DNA from: Pseudoduganella ginsengisoli
GTDB lineage: Bacteria; Pseudomonadota; Gammaproteobacteria; Burkholderiales; Burkholderiaceae_D
NCBI RefSeq assembly: GCF_009720865.1
Contig: NZ_WNLA01000018.1
Coordinates: 62,001 to 126,000 of the forward strand
Reading direction: 5' to 3'
DNA length: 64,000 bases
Shown: one piece after another, positions 7,219 through 15,871 of the stretch
Numbering within the stretch: position 1 is the stretch's first letter
Layout: every line of letters begins with the position of its first letter
Program-made: the position numbers and the translations under genes
Notes under the pieces: model-generated
The model's database searches: none
What the model was told of the DNA's origin: nothing
The model's input: only the letters and a program-made list of their open reading frames with translations

Positions 7219-8421
7219 ATGCACCATAGCCAGCCCGAAATTTCCCGCGCCCTGCAAGCCGCCGCCCGCGTGCAGGCCATTGAACCGTTCCGCGTCATGG
7301 AAATCATGAAAGCGGCCAGCGACGTGGCGAAATCCGGCATGGACGTGATCAGCATGAGCGTGGGCGAACCGGATTTCACGGCGCCGGAACTCGTGGCGGA
7401 AGCTGCCGTGCGCGCCATCCGCGGCGGCGCGACGCAATATACGGATGCACTGGGCTTGCCGGCGCTGCGTGAAGCCATTGCGGCCCACTACCAGAGTGCG
7501 TTCGGCCTGGCGATACCGGCGCGCCGCATTATCGTGACGGCCGGCGCATCGGCAGGTTTGCTGCTGGCTTGTGCGGCGCTCGTGTGCGAAGGCGATGAAG
7601 TGCTGATGCCGGACCCCAGCTATCCATGCAACCGCCACTTCGTGTCGGCATTTGGCGGCAAGGCCGTGCTGCTGCCATCGGGGCCGGAGCAGCGCTACCA
7701 GTTGACGGCGCAGCATGTGGCGCAGCATTGGGGCCAGCGCACGCGGGGTGTCATCGTCGCGTCGCCTTCGAATCCGACCGGCACGTCGCTGACCATCGAA
7801 CAAATGACGGACTTGCTGGCAGCCGTCAAGGCGCGCCACGGCTTTGCCATTGTCGATGAAATTTACCAGGGATTGTCTTACGGCCAGGCGCCGCACAGTG
7901 CGCTGGGCCTGGACGGCGACGTCATCACCGTCAACAGTTTTTCCAAATATTTCAACATGACGGGCTGGCGCCTGGGCTGGCTGGTCGTGCCCGATGCACT
8001 GGTGGGTGTCATTGAAAAGCTTGCGCAAAACCTGTTCATCTGCCCATCGACGGTGGCGCAGCATGCGGCGCTGGCGTGCTTCCACCCGGATTCCATCGCC
8101 GTGTATGAACAGCGCCGCCTGGAATTCCAGCGCCGCCGCGATTTCTTCGTGCCGGCCTTGCGTGACCTGGGCTTTGGCGTGCCCGTGATGCCGGATGGCG
8201 CATTTTATGTGTATGCCGATTGCAGCAACGTACCGCATAAGGCGGCGGGCGACAGTACGCAATTCGTCATGGCGGTGCTGCGCGAAGCGGGCGTGGCGTT
8301 TGTGCCAGGAGATGACTTCGGCGTGGCGGCGCCGCAGCGCCACGTGCGTTTTTCGTATGCGACTGCGTATGACCGCATCGAACAAGCCGTGGCGCGCATG
8401 GCGAAGCTGTTTGGCCGCTGA
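7219..8421 (+). CDS. PLP-dependent class I/II aminotransferase
   Basis: 400 residues, the usual length for fold-type I aspartate-aminotransferase relatives. Visible motifs: SVGEPDFTAPE near the start, SPSNPTG (N185), the D213/Y216 pair in VDEIYQGL, the Schiff-base lysine K243 in NSFSKYFNMTGWRLGW, and a C-terminal substrate-binding Arg in RHVRFSYA. It transfers amino groups between amino acids and keto acids in the cytoplasm; the substrate cannot be told (AspC-like, alanine/valine or aromatic types are possible). It is a single gene, convergent with the small gene at 8427. Confidence 0.88.
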   Translation: MHHSQPEISRALQAAARVQAIEPFRVMEIMKAASDVAKSGMDVISMSVGEPDFTAPELVAEAAVRAIRGGATQYTDALGLPALREAIAAHYQSAFGLAIPARRIIVTAGASAGLLLACAALVCEGDEVLMPDPSYPCNRHFVSAFGGKAVLLPSGPEQRYQLTAQHVAQHWGQRTRGVIVASPSNPTGTSLTIEQMTDLLAAVKARHGFAIVDEIYQGLSYGQAPHSALGLDGDVITVNSFSKYFNMTGWRLGWLVVPDALVGVIEKLAQNLFICPSTVAQHAALACFHPDSIAVYEQRRLEFQRRRDFFVPALRDLGFGVPVMPDGAFYVYADCSNVPHKAAGDSTQFVMAVLREAGVAFVPGDDFGVAAPQRHVRFSYATAYDRIEQAVARMAKLFGR

Positions 8422-8426
8422 TCAGG

Positions 8427-8633
8427 CTACGCTGTTTTCAGCCTGCGTGTGCGGCGCATTGGTTCCGGTGCGCCAAACAGCGCCGCCACCATCGGGTCGC
8501 GCCGGATCACGCAAGCCTGTACGCGCCCATAGTATGGCCGGTCATCAGCCAGCCGGTGGATGCGGTGGCCGTCCGTGGTGACGGTGACGCTCATCGAAGG
8601 GCCGCGGTACGTGGGAAATATACTCATCATCAT
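8427..8633 (-). CDS. Small hypothetical protein
   Basis: 68 residues, basic, with no signal peptide or known motif that I recognise. Three ATGs stand in a row at the start (8633, 8630, 8627) right after GGAGA, so the second or third is best spaced. The ribosome binding site, the fit between two convergent/tandem neighbours and non-repetitive composition support a real gene. It follows the DUF2249 gene by 86 bases on the same strand and might share its transcript. Function unknown. Confidence 0.5.
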   Translation of the reverse strand: MMMSIFPTYRGPSMSVTVTTDGHRIHRLADDRPYYGRVQACVIRRDPMVAALFGAPEPMRRTRRLKTA

Positions 8634-8719
8634 TCTCCAAACAAAGTGTCATGCAGAGCGCAGTAGCGGCCGGTACCCCCCCCCGTGCCAGTTGGAAGCG
8701 ATAAACGGTAGCCCCCGGC

Positions 8720-8959
8720 TCAAGCGCGCCAGATGCGCAAGCCATAGCTGCCATCGGGCAGCCAGTTGCCATCGCGGCCGTATTTAAATTCCTGCAAGAT
8801 GCGCGCCAATGGCGGCAAGTCGCTGCTGTCCATGCGCACGTGGATGGCGCCGCCGTCCGGCATCAAATCCAGTGCTTCCAGTATCGACAGCAGCGGCTCC
8901 GGCGCGGGCAGTCCGGTGACATCGACATGTGCGGTAGGGGACGAAGGTGCTGCTTGCAT
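8720..8959 (-). CDS. DUF2249-domain protein
   Basis: 79 residues from the ATG at 8959, which has GGAG seven bases upstream; a longer GTG start at 8998 lacks one. The sequence VDVTGLPAPEPLLSILEALDLMPDGGAIHVRM followed by a C-terminal WLPDGSYGLRIWR matches the DUF2249 / TusA-like small fold. These proteins often sit with nitrogen-oxide or respiratory genes, but none is adjacent here. It is cytoplasmic; its role is unknown. Confidence 0.75.
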   Translation of the reverse strand: MQAAPSSPTAHVDVTGLPAPEPLLSILEALDLMPDGGAIHVRMDSSDLPPLARILQEFKYGRDGNWLPDGSYGLRIWRA

Positions 8960-9066
8960 GACTGGCTCCAGGTGGTGTTGATCTGAAGTAATTGTCACAT
9001 TCGCGCAAGTCTTTAGTCATTGACGGAAATCAAAATTGGATGATTTGCCGTTGGGCAGCAATGAGC

Positions 9067-9094
9067 AAAAAAAAGCCCGCTTCGGGAGCGGGCT
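9067..9094 (-). terminator. Rho-independent terminator (minus strand)
   Basis: A perfect 8-bp stem AGCCCGCT/AGCGGGCT with a 5-base loop at 9074-9094, followed on the minus strand by eight T (A-run 9067-9074 on the plus strand). It serves a transcript arriving from the right on the minus strand, where no gene is apparent. Confidence 0.8.
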
Positions 9095-9225
9095 GAATCC
9101 AATTCTGGGAGAGTTGGAGGAGACAGGTGCAATGATGCTGCATCGCGGGATATTAATCCAATTCTAAATTCGCATACTTGATATTCGGAAACCGCATATC
9201 GTTGAAAAGCGCCAACAAAAATATA
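9067..9225 (-). ncRNA. Candidate small RNA ending in a strong terminator
   Basis: A strong intrinsic terminator on the minus strand is not preceded by any supported gene; the nearest minus-strand coding sequence is beyond 11 kb. The roughly 130 bases leading to it contain a CU-rich run that reads CTGTCTCCTCCAACTCTCCC on the minus strand, complementary to Shine-Dalgarno sequences, a common feature of trans-acting small RNAs. The 5-prime end is a guess: no clear promoter was pinned down. Confidence 0.35.
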
Positions 9226-9319
9226 TGTTTCAAGCGTGCTGCGCTGGACCACTTGCAAAACTGGAGTTACTGTAAGTGACGGGGTATCCCTTATTTTTTC
9301 CGTCGTGACGGAGGTTGCC

Positions 9320-11047
9320 ATGCGTCATTTGTCCATCAAACAAGCCTTTACCGCAACGTTTCTCCTGGCCCTGGTATTAGCGGGGGCGACCTTATGGGCG
9401 CTGCTGCGCGTGTCGGATAAACAGGCTGCCGCCACGGCAGCCAGCCAGGCCCGCTACCAATCCTACCTGCTGGCTGACGAATTGCGGCAAAGCTCGGATG
9501 ACTTGACGCGGCTGGCCCGTACGTACGTCGTGTCCGGCGATCCGTCGTATGAGCGCCAATACATGGACATCCTCGATATCCGCAATGGCAAGAAGCCCCG
9601 TCCAGAACACTATGAGCGGATTTATTGGGACTTTGTGGCCGGCGGGTTGCCCGTGCCGCCTTCCAGCGGCCAGACCGTACCGCTGCAGGAATTGATGAAG
9701 CAGGCCGGCTTCACGGAGCAGGAATTCGCCAAGCTCAAACAGGCGCAAGCGAATTCGGACGGCCTGGTGAAAACCGAAGTCATTGCCATGAATGCCGTCA
9801 AAGGGCTGTTTGACGATGGCAGCGGCAATTTCACGCGCAAGGGCGAGCCGGACATGGAAATGGCGCGCCGTATCATGCATGACGCGGCGTATCACCAGAA
9901 CAAGGCCCGCATCATGCAGCCGCTCAATGAATTCCTTGGATTGCTCGATACCCGCACAGCCAATGCCGTGGCGCAGGCGGAGCACGATACCCGCACGGCA
10001 TTCATCCTGGCGGTGGTATTGCTGGCGCTGTCGGTGGCTGGCACAGTGCTCAGCCTGCAAATGGTGTACCGCTATATCCAGCGCAACCTGGCCAATGCCA
10101 CGACAGCGGCGGAAAAGATTGCCGAAGGCGATTTAACGGAAGAGATCAAGGTCGACTACCACGATGAAGTAGGGACCCTGATGCAGGCGATTGCCACCAT
10201 TAATGGCAACCTGGCCGGCATGATCGGCAAGATCCATGAGAGCACGGATGAAATGACGGTGGCGACGGGGGAAATCGCGAAAGGCAACGCGGACCTGTCG
10301 GCCCGCACGGAATCGCAGGCCAGCTCGCTGCAGCAGACGGCCAGCTCGATGGAAACCCTGACGCACACGGTGCAGCGCAATGCCACGGATGCCAGCGAAG
10401 CGAACCGGCTGGCCGCCAGCGCGTCCACCATTGCCGCGCAAGGCGGCACGGTCGTGTCGCAAGTGATCAGCACGATGGGTTCGATCCGCGAGAGTTCCGC
10501 CCGTATTGAAAACATCACCAGCGTCATCGACGGCATTGCGTTCCAGACCAACATCCTTGCGTTGAATGCGGCCGTTGAAGCGGCGCGCGCCGGCGAACAA
10601 GGCCGGGGCTTTGCCGTGGTGGCATCCGAAGTGCGGTCGCTGGCGCAGCGCAGCGCCGCCGCGGCGAAGGAAATCAAGGAATTGATCGGCGACTCAACCG
10701 GGCGGGTGGAGGCGGGCGCGCGCATGGTCGATGAAGCGGGGAAAACCATGGAGCAGGTGGTACAAGCCGTGCGCCAGCTGGAAGCCATCATGGTCGGCAT
10801 CACCAGCGCCAGCGCAGAGCAAAGCACGGGCATCCAGGAAGTCAACCGGGCCGTCACGCAAATGGATGCGATTACCCAGCAAAACGCGGCGCTGGTGGAA
10901 CAGGCGGCGGCCGCGGCGGAAAGCTTGCGCGACCAGGCGGAAGGGCTGGCGCGTGCAGTCAGTTCGTTCCGGCTGCGGGGCAGCCAGGGCGCGAAGCCAG
11001 CGGGCCGTGGCGGCGCTCCACGGCTGCATTTGGCGCATACCCATTAA
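9320..11047 (+). CDS. Methyl-accepting chemotaxis protein
   Basis: 575 residues from the ATG at 9320, five bases after GGAGG. Transmembrane helix 1 at about 10-29, periplasmic sensor domain 30-226, helix 2 at 227-249, HAMP 250-305, then the cytoplasmic signalling coiled coil with the conserved tip around IAFQTNILALNAAVEAARAG and ASEVRSLAQRSA. The sensor domain is a long, mainly helical type with no family that I can name, so the ligand is unknown. The tail is basic and Gly-rich and lacks the NWETF-type CheR/CheB tether. No che genes adjoin it; it is an orphan receptor feeding the chemotaxis kinase. Confidence 0.9.
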   Translation: MRHLSIKQAFTATFLLALVLAGATLWALLRVSDKQAAATAASQARYQSYLLADELRQSSDDLTRLARTYVVSGDPSYERQYMDILDIRNGKKPRPEHYERIYWDFVAGGLPVPPSSGQTVPLQELMKQAGFTEQEFAKLKQAQANSDGLVKTEVIAMNAVKGLFDDGSGNFTRKGEPDMEMARRIMHDAAYHQNKARIMQPLNEFLGLLDTRTANAVAQAEHDTRTAFILAVVLLALSVAGTVLSLQMVYRYIQRNLANATTAAEKIAEGDLTEEIKVDYHDEVGTLMQAIATINGNLAGMIGKIHESTDEMTVATGEIAKGNADLSARTESQASSLQQTASSMETLTHTVQRNATDASEANRLAASASTIAAQGGTVVSQVISTMGSIRESSARIENITSVIDGIAFQTNILALNAAVEAARAGEQGRGFAVVASEVRSLAQRSAAAAKEIKELIGDSTGRVEAGARMVDEAGKTMEQVVQAVRQLEAIMVGITSASAEQSTGIQEVNRAVTQMDAITQQNAALVEQAAAAAESLRDQAEGLARAVSSFRLRGSQGAKPAGRGGAPRLHLAHTH

Positions 11048-11057
11048 CCGTACCAAT

Positions 11058-11089
11058 AAAAAAGCCAGGCCCGCAAGCCTGGCTTTTTT
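11058..11089. terminator. Bidirectional terminator
   Basis: Six A, a 7-bp stem GCCAGGC/GCCTGGC with a 6-base loop, then six T. It can end both the chemoreceptor transcript (plus) and the fpr transcript (minus), which converge here. Confidence 0.9.
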
Positions 11090-11108
11090 CAACTGAAAAC
11101 CGTGCGGG

Positions 11109-11882
11109 TTACTTTTCAGCGAACGCGCGCTCGATGACGAAGTCGCCCGGCGTCGACGTATTGCCTTCATTGAAGCCGCGTGCTTCCAGCATTTCTTTCA
11201 AGTCGCGCAGCATGTCGGCGCTGCCGCAAATCATCACGCGGTCTTCGTTCGGGTTCAGTTCCGGCACGCCCAGGTCCGCAAACAGTTTGCCGCTTTCAAT
11301 CAAGTCCGTGATACGGCCGGTGTTCTTGAATTCTTCACGCGTCACGGTTGGGTAGTAGCGCAGCTTGCTGGTCACCAGTTCGCCCAGGAATTCGTGATTC
11401 GGCAAGTGTTCCACCAGCAAGTCGTGGTAAGCCAGTTCGTCGACCTGGCGGGTGCCGTGCACGAGGATCAGCTGGTCGAACTTGTCGTAGATTTCCGGAT
11501 CGCGCACGATCGACAGGAATGGCGCCAGGCCGGTACCGGTCGACAGCATGTACAGGCGCTTGCCTGGCAGCAGGTAATCAGATACCAGGGTGCCGGTTGG
11601 CTTGCGGCCAACAATAACGGAATCGCCCACTTTCAAGTGCTGCAGGCGCGACGTCAGCGGGCCGCCCGGCACTTTGATCGAGAAGAATTCCAGGTGGTCT
11701 TCGTAGTTGGCGCTGGCGATCGAGTACGCACGCAGCAGCGGCTTGCCATCGATTTTCAGGCCGATCATCGTGAAGTGGCCGTTCGAGAAGCGCAGGCCAG
11801 GATCACGCGTCGTCGTGAAGGAAAACAGGGTATCGGTCCAGTGGTGCACGCTCAAAACGCGCTCTTCATTCATATTGCTCAT
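11109..11882 (-). CDS. fpr: Ferredoxin/flavodoxin-NADP+ reductase
   Basis: 257 residues, the normal Fpr length. The FAD-binding part carries LLRAYSIASANYEDHLEF (the RxYS motif) and GGPLTSRLQHL; the NADP-binding part has LSTGTGLAPFLSIVRDP and the C-terminal MICGSADMLRDLKEML, ending VIERAFAEK. The enzyme moves electrons between NADPH and ferredoxin or flavodoxin in the cytoplasm and in many proteobacteria is part of the oxidative-stress response. Single gene with its own terminator shared with the chemoreceptor. Confidence 0.93.
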   Translation of the reverse strand: MSNMNEERVLSVHHWTDTLFSFTTTRDPGLRFSNGHFTMIGLKIDGKPLLRAYSIASANYEDHLEFFSIKVPGGPLTSRLQHLKVGDSVIVGRKPTGTLVSDYLLPGKRLYMLSTGTGLAPFLSIVRDPEIYDKFDQLILVHGTRQVDELAYHDLLVEHLPNHEFLGELVTSKLRYYPTVTREEFKNTGRITDLIESGKLFADLGVPELNPNEDRVMICGSADMLRDLKEMLEARGFNEGNTSTPGDFVIERAFAEK

Positions 11883-12123
11883 GTATTCAATCCTGACTCA
11901 ATGACAAGCACTGTCCATCCCCGAAAATCCGGGCGTGGCAACCTGCTGGGCTGGAACAACAGTGCGGGTTAAAGCTGGGTTAATGCTGGTGTGTACGACA
12001 ATGACCGATATGTTAAGCCATTTGACGGATTTTTGCCTGGTAAACGGCCGTATGGTTACCATTTAATAGGCATATGCATATATGGGAACCTCATATATAA
12101 GCTTCCCAGGCATAAAGCGCGGG

Positions 12124-14424
12124 TCAATACAGGGCCTGTAGCGTCAGGCTCAGCCGCCGTGGCGCGCCCTGGATAAAGTAATCAAAACCAAATCCGGCCA
12201 GGCTGATGGCATAGCTGTCGTAACGGCGGTCCAGCACGTTGGACGCTTGCGCAATCAAGGTATAGCGGCTGCTGCTGTCGGACAGTGCTGCGCGGGCATT
12301 GAGCAGGCCATAGCCGGACTGGCCAATGCGCTGGTAGCCGGGGCGGCCATTGTACGCGCTGTACCACTGCCGTCCCTGCGCGCTGCCCGCCAGGCCCAGT
12401 TCCAGTGTGCCGCTGTACGCGAGGCGGGTGCGGTAATCCACAGCGGCATTGATGCGCGCCCTGGGGGCGGAAATCAGGGCATTGCCATCGAGCCGGTCGG
12501 CGCCCAGCACCAGTTCCGTGTACTTCGTGTGCATCAGGTTGATGCCGGCCGTGGTTTTCCAGGCATCCGTGGGGCGCCATTGCACCTCCGCTTCCATGCC
12601 ACGGATATGTGCTTCCCCGGCATTGAGCAGCATTGTCGAGGCGCCCACCACATTGATGAATTGCTGGTTGCGGTAGCGGTAGTCATAGCCGGCCACGTTC
12701 AGCCGCAGCCGGTTTTGCGGCCACTCTTGCTTGATGCCTGCCTCCAGCGCCGTGATGGTTTCCGGCCGTGTATAGCCTTGCCGGATCACGGTGTCCGGTG
12801 AATACACGAGGCCCGGGTTGAAGGCGCCGCTGCGGAAGCCATTTGAAACGCTGGCATACGCCATGGCATGGGGAGCCATGCGGTAATCGGCGCCCAGCTT
12901 GCCGGACCAGTTGTGTTCACGCTCCGTGCGCAGCGGGCCGGAGGCAGTCGTATACGGCCCTGTCAAATAGCGTCCGCCCAGCCCTGGCGGCAAGAACGCG
13001 GCGTCAATGCCGCTGGTATTGCCCGGGACCCAGCTGCCTGCCGGCACACCCGCCGTATTGCGCTGTGAAATATTGATGTAGTCGAGCCGGCTGCGGTCTG
13101 ACGTAAAGCGCACGCCTGCATCGAAACCCAGCTGTTCGCTGGCTTGCCAGCGGCCTTGCGCATACGCCGCCGCGCTGCTGGTCTCCGTCGTCATGCTGTG
13201 GTCGGCCAGGCCGTAGGCATTGAGCATGGCGGCCAGCGCCGGGTCTTGCAGCTGTACCAGCGGCAGCGGCGTATCGAAGAAGCGGTAAGTGTTGAACATG
13301 GCGCGCTGTTCGCGGTTCCAATACACGCCGGCAATGATGCTGAACGGGCTGTTCCAGTTCGATGCAATGCGCACGTCCTGCGACAGCGCGTGGCCGTTAA
13401 AGCGCCAGTCCGGCTCAATCAGCGCTTGCGGGCTGCCATCGCCATCCGCCTCCAGCCGGTAGCGCGTGCGGTACCATGACGTGACGGCCGTGACGTTATA
13501 CAAACCGCCCTGGTGCCGCAGGCGCGCGCTGGCCAGGTCCAGTTCCACCAGCGCACGTCCGGCTTTATTGATGGCGGTTTCCAGGTAATCCATATCGGCG
13601 GGGCGCGTATAACCGGCCAGGTTCACCATGCCCAGTCCCGGCACGTTGAATATGCCTTCCATGCGGGGCGGGTTGGTGCGTGGCGAACTGTGGCTGTGCG
13701 TGAGCTTGACGAGGACATCAGTGGCTGGCGCCAGCAGGCCATTGATGGTCACCCGCGCCGCATAGCGGTCCGTTTGCGCCATTGCGGGGCCGAGGCGGTT
13801 TTTGATGTAGCCATGGTCGTGGTCCGCATCAAAGGCGGCGCGGATTGCCAGGACGCCGGGCGACAGCGCGGTTTCCCCCGCTGCGAACAGGCGCCGCGCG
13901 CCATAGTCGCCAATCCCGGCGCGGATTTCGCCGGAGGCCGCGGCATCGAGTGCGGGGCTGCGTGTAATCAGGTTAATGGCGCCGCCAGTGGTGTTTTTGC
14001 CATACAGCGTGCCTTGCGGGCCTTTCAAGACTTCGATCCTGTCCAGGTCGAAGAATGCCATGCCGTGCGTGGTGATGGCGCCCAGGTAGGCTTCATCGAG
14101 ATACACGCCGATCGGGCTGGCTTCAGTGCTGTTGAAGTCGGACATCGATACGCCGCGCAGCGAAAACACCATTTGCACGCCGTTCGACGTGGACGCCTGC
14201 AGCCCGGATACTTGCTGGTCCAGTTCATAGCTGCTGAGCACCCCGCTGCGTTCCAGTTCGCGGCCACTCAATGCGGTGATGGACATCGGCACTTGCTGGA
14301 CGGGTTCGGGACGCCGCTGCGCTGTGACTTCGATGACTTCCACGGTTTGCGCACCGGCCAGCATCGGCAGGGAAGCCAGCATGCCGGCCAGCGTGTGGGG
14401 GAGCAGGGAAGCGCGTCGCAGCAT
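12124..14424 (-). CDS. TonB-dependent outer-membrane receptor
   Basis: 766 residues. Signal peptide 1-25 (ending AGA-QT), then VEVIEVTAQRR at the TonB-box/plug entry. The plug domain shows YLDEAYLGAITTHGMAFFDLDRIEVLKGPQGTLYGKNTTGGAIN cut into its usual motifs, followed by a long beta-barrel ending in LQALY. It is of the type found in sphingomonad and oxalobacter-type sugar or natural-product uptake systems. AGGAGGG precedes the ATG. It is divergent from a GH43 lipoprotein across a 100-base gap with a perfect inverted repeat, so an oligosaccharide released from plant cell wall is the likely cargo. Confidence 0.9.
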   Translation of the reverse strand: MLRRASLLPHTLAGMLASLPMLAGAQTVEVIEVTAQRRPEPVQQVPMSITALSGRELERSGVLSSYELDQQVSGLQASTSNGVQMVFSLRGVSMSDFNSTEASPIGVYLDEAYLGAITTHGMAFFDLDRIEVLKGPQGTLYGKNTTGGAINLITRSPALDAAASGEIRAGIGDYGARRLFAAGETALSPGVLAIRAAFDADHDHGYIKNRLGPAMAQTDRYAARVTINGLLAPATDVLVKLTHSHSSPRTNPPRMEGIFNVPGLGMVNLAGYTRPADMDYLETAINKAGRALVELDLASARLRHQGGLYNVTAVTSWYRTRYRLEADGDGSPQALIEPDWRFNGHALSQDVRIASNWNSPFSIIAGVYWNREQRAMFNTYRFFDTPLPLVQLQDPALAAMLNAYGLADHSMTTETSSAAAYAQGRWQASEQLGFDAGVRFTSDRSRLDYINISQRNTAGVPAGSWVPGNTSGIDAAFLPPGLGGRYLTGPYTTASGPLRTEREHNWSGKLGADYRMAPHAMAYASVSNGFRSGAFNPGLVYSPDTVIRQGYTRPETITALEAGIKQEWPQNRLRLNVAGYDYRYRNQQFINVVGASTMLLNAGEAHIRGMEAEVQWRPTDAWKTTAGINLMHTKYTELVLGADRLDGNALISAPRARINAAVDYRTRLAYSGTLELGLAGSAQGRQWYSAYNGRPGYQRIGQSGYGLLNARAALSDSSSRYTLIAQASNVLDRRYDSYAISLAGFGFDYFIQGAPRRLSLTLQALY

Positions 14425-14434
14425 GGGACCCTCC

Positions 14435-14454
14435 TGATACCGGAAACGGTATCA
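14435..14454. promoter_or_regulatory. Perfect inverted-repeat operator
   Basis: TGATACCG, four bases (GAAA), CGGTATCA: 8-base arms with no mismatch. It sits 11-30 bases upstream of the receptor ATG, just before its ribosome binding site, and about 70 bases before the GH43 start. Such sites are typical of LacI- or GntR-type sugar regulators; the regulator itself is not in the window. Confidence 0.6.
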
Positions 14455-14524
14455 CTGTACCAAATTAATTGATTGGCGGGGGAGCGGTGAAATGATCATC
14501 ATACGGGCACCAATAAGGAGACTT

Positions 14525-15631
14525 ATGCTTTACCGCCTGCACCTTCCACTTCGGCGGATCCGGCTGGTTGCCCTTGCAGCGGCGCTGCTGGCAGCCGGCG
14601 CCCTCGGGGGCTGCGTACTGCAACAGGGGCTGCCCCCTGTGGCGCAGGCACAGCCGGCATCCGACGCCATGTTCGCCAATCCGCTGGTGCGCCACCGCGC
14701 CGACCCGCATGTGTCGCTGCACAGCGATGGCTATTACTACTATACGGCGACGGTGCCGGAGTATGACCGCATCGAAGTACGGCGCGCACGCACGTTGAAT
14801 GAACTGGGGGCGGCGAAGGCGCAGGTGGTGTGGCGCAAGCATGGTACCGGTGTCATGGGGGCGCATATCTGGGCGCCGGAAACGCATCATATCGATGGCA
14901 AGTGGTATCTGTACTTCACGGCCGGCCGCGCGGAAGCGCCATGGGAAATACGCCTGTATGTGCTGGAAAACAGTGCCGCCAATCCGTTGGCGGGCGTGTG
15001 GGCTGAACGGGGCCAGCTGAAAACCGGGTGGGAAAGTTTTGCGCTGGATGCGACGACGTTTGCCGTCAAGGGGCAGCGCTACCTGGCGTGGACACAAGTC
15101 GCGCCAGGGGCCACGGTCCACGCCACCAATATTTATCTGGCGAAGATGGATACGCCATGGTCGATCACGGGCCCGGCGGTATTGGTATCGAAGCCGGAGT
15201 ATGCATGGGAAAAGGTCAAGTTTGACGTCAATGAAGGGCCGTCCGCGCTGGTGCGCCATGGGCGGGTATTCCTCACGTATTCAGCGTCGGCGACGGATGC
15301 GAATTACTGCCTGGGCATGTTGACTGCCGATGAAAATGCGGATTTGCTGAATCCCGCATCGTGGCGCAAATCAGCGGAACCCGTGCTGCGCACCAGCGAA
15401 GCGGCGGGCCAATATGGGCCGGGCCACAATTCGTTCACGACGACGCCCGATGGCAAGACGGATGTCATTGTCTACCATGCGCGCAATTACCGCGACATAG
15501 CGGGCGATCCGCTGAACAATCCAGACCGCCACACGCGGGCGCAGGCCATCCGCTGGCGCGCAGATGGTACGCCGGATTTCGGGCCGCCTGTTGCCGATAC
15601 CGTCCCCCCGGTGGGGTCAGACGTGCATTGA
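14525..15631 (+). CDS. GH43-like glycoside hydrolase lipoprotein
   Basis: 368 residues from the ATG at 14525, which follows AAGGAG; an in-frame upstream ATG at 14492 has none. A basic N-terminus and hydrophobic stretch end in a lipobox with Cys at 30 (AGALGGC). The mature part shows five-bladed-propeller features of GH43: an early Asp in HRADPHVSLHSDGYYYYTAT, the middle GAHIWAPETHHIDGKWYLYFTAG and the catalytic-Glu region VNEGPSALVRHGRVFLTYS, and GPGHNSFT. Probable alpha-L-arabinofuranosidase or xylosidase at the cell surface or in the periplasm. The last residues VGSDVH and the stop are encoded by a REP repeat, so the original C-terminus was probably altered. Confidence 0.85.
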   Translation: MLYRLHLPLRRIRLVALAAALLAAGALGGCVLQQGLPPVAQAQPASDAMFANPLVRHRADPHVSLHSDGYYYYTATVPEYDRIEVRRARTLNELGAAKAQVVWRKHGTGVMGAHIWAPETHHIDGKWYLYFTAGRAEAPWEIRLYVLENSAANPLAGVWAERGQLKTGWESFALDATTFAVKGQRYLAWTQVAPGATVHATNIYLAKMDTPWSITGPAVLVSKPEYAWEKVKFDVNEGPSALVRHGRVFLTYSASATDANYCLGMLTADENADLLNPASWRKSAEPVLRTSEAAGQYGPGHNSFTTTPDGKTDVIVYHARNYRDIAGDPLNNPDRHTRAQAIRWRADGTPDFGPPVADTVPPVGSDVH

Positions 15632-15668
15632 TGCATAAACCACGTGGGGTCAGACGTGCATTCGTGCG
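15611..15668 (+). repeat. REP pair, direct orientation (copy A, left)
   Basis: Two copies of GTGGGGTCAGACGTGCATT start at 15611 and 15644 (33-base period). Each is followed by a short TGCAT/ATGCA-type mini-palindrome. The first copy supplies the last codons and TGA of the GH43 gene. Identical in its first 21 bases to the copy at 48421. Confidence 0.88.
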
Positions 15669-15815
15669 TTCACGCCGGCCCTTGCTGTGATTGCCCTCCC
15701 GGTGGCCCCCCTGGCTGATTTCAGCCGGCTTGAGGAGGGCACACGCGCGCTGCAGCTACCCGGCAATGTACGTTGACCGCTGTCGGCAGGGGAATTCACC
15801 GCATGGTGGCGCCGA

Positions 15816-15871
15816 TGCACGAATGCACGCCTGACCCCACGGTGGCGATGCATCAATGCACGCCTGACCCC
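15816..15871 (-). repeat. REP pair, inverted orientation (copy A, right)
   Basis: Two copies in the opposite direction to the pair at 15611: TGGGGTCAGGCGTGCATT read on the minus strand from 15839 and from 15871. The outer copy supplies the last codons and TGA of the esterase gene. The 147 bases between the pairs hold no gene but include a possible long hairpin with GCCCTCC/GGAGGGC arms. Confidence 0.88.

Larger units (their letters stand above)
9000..9319. other. Intergenic region between DUF2249 gene and chemoreceptor
   Basis: About 320 bases with no supported protein gene. A frame of 102 codons on the minus strand (9013-9321) crosses the terminator hairpin and has no ribosome binding site or recognisable sequence. 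The middle is AT-richer than the surroundings and holds the candidate small RNA described separately. The promoters for the chemoreceptor and for the DUF2249 gene must also lie here. Confidence 0.5.

Noticed and set aside
9013..9321. 102-codon minus-strand frame
   Set aside because: It includes the terminator hairpin as coding sequence, lacks a ribosome binding site and resembles no protein.
15611..15871. CRISPR array
   Set aside because: Only four repeat copies, two in each orientation, with a 33-base period and no variable spacer series; the same repeats flank a RAYT gene.
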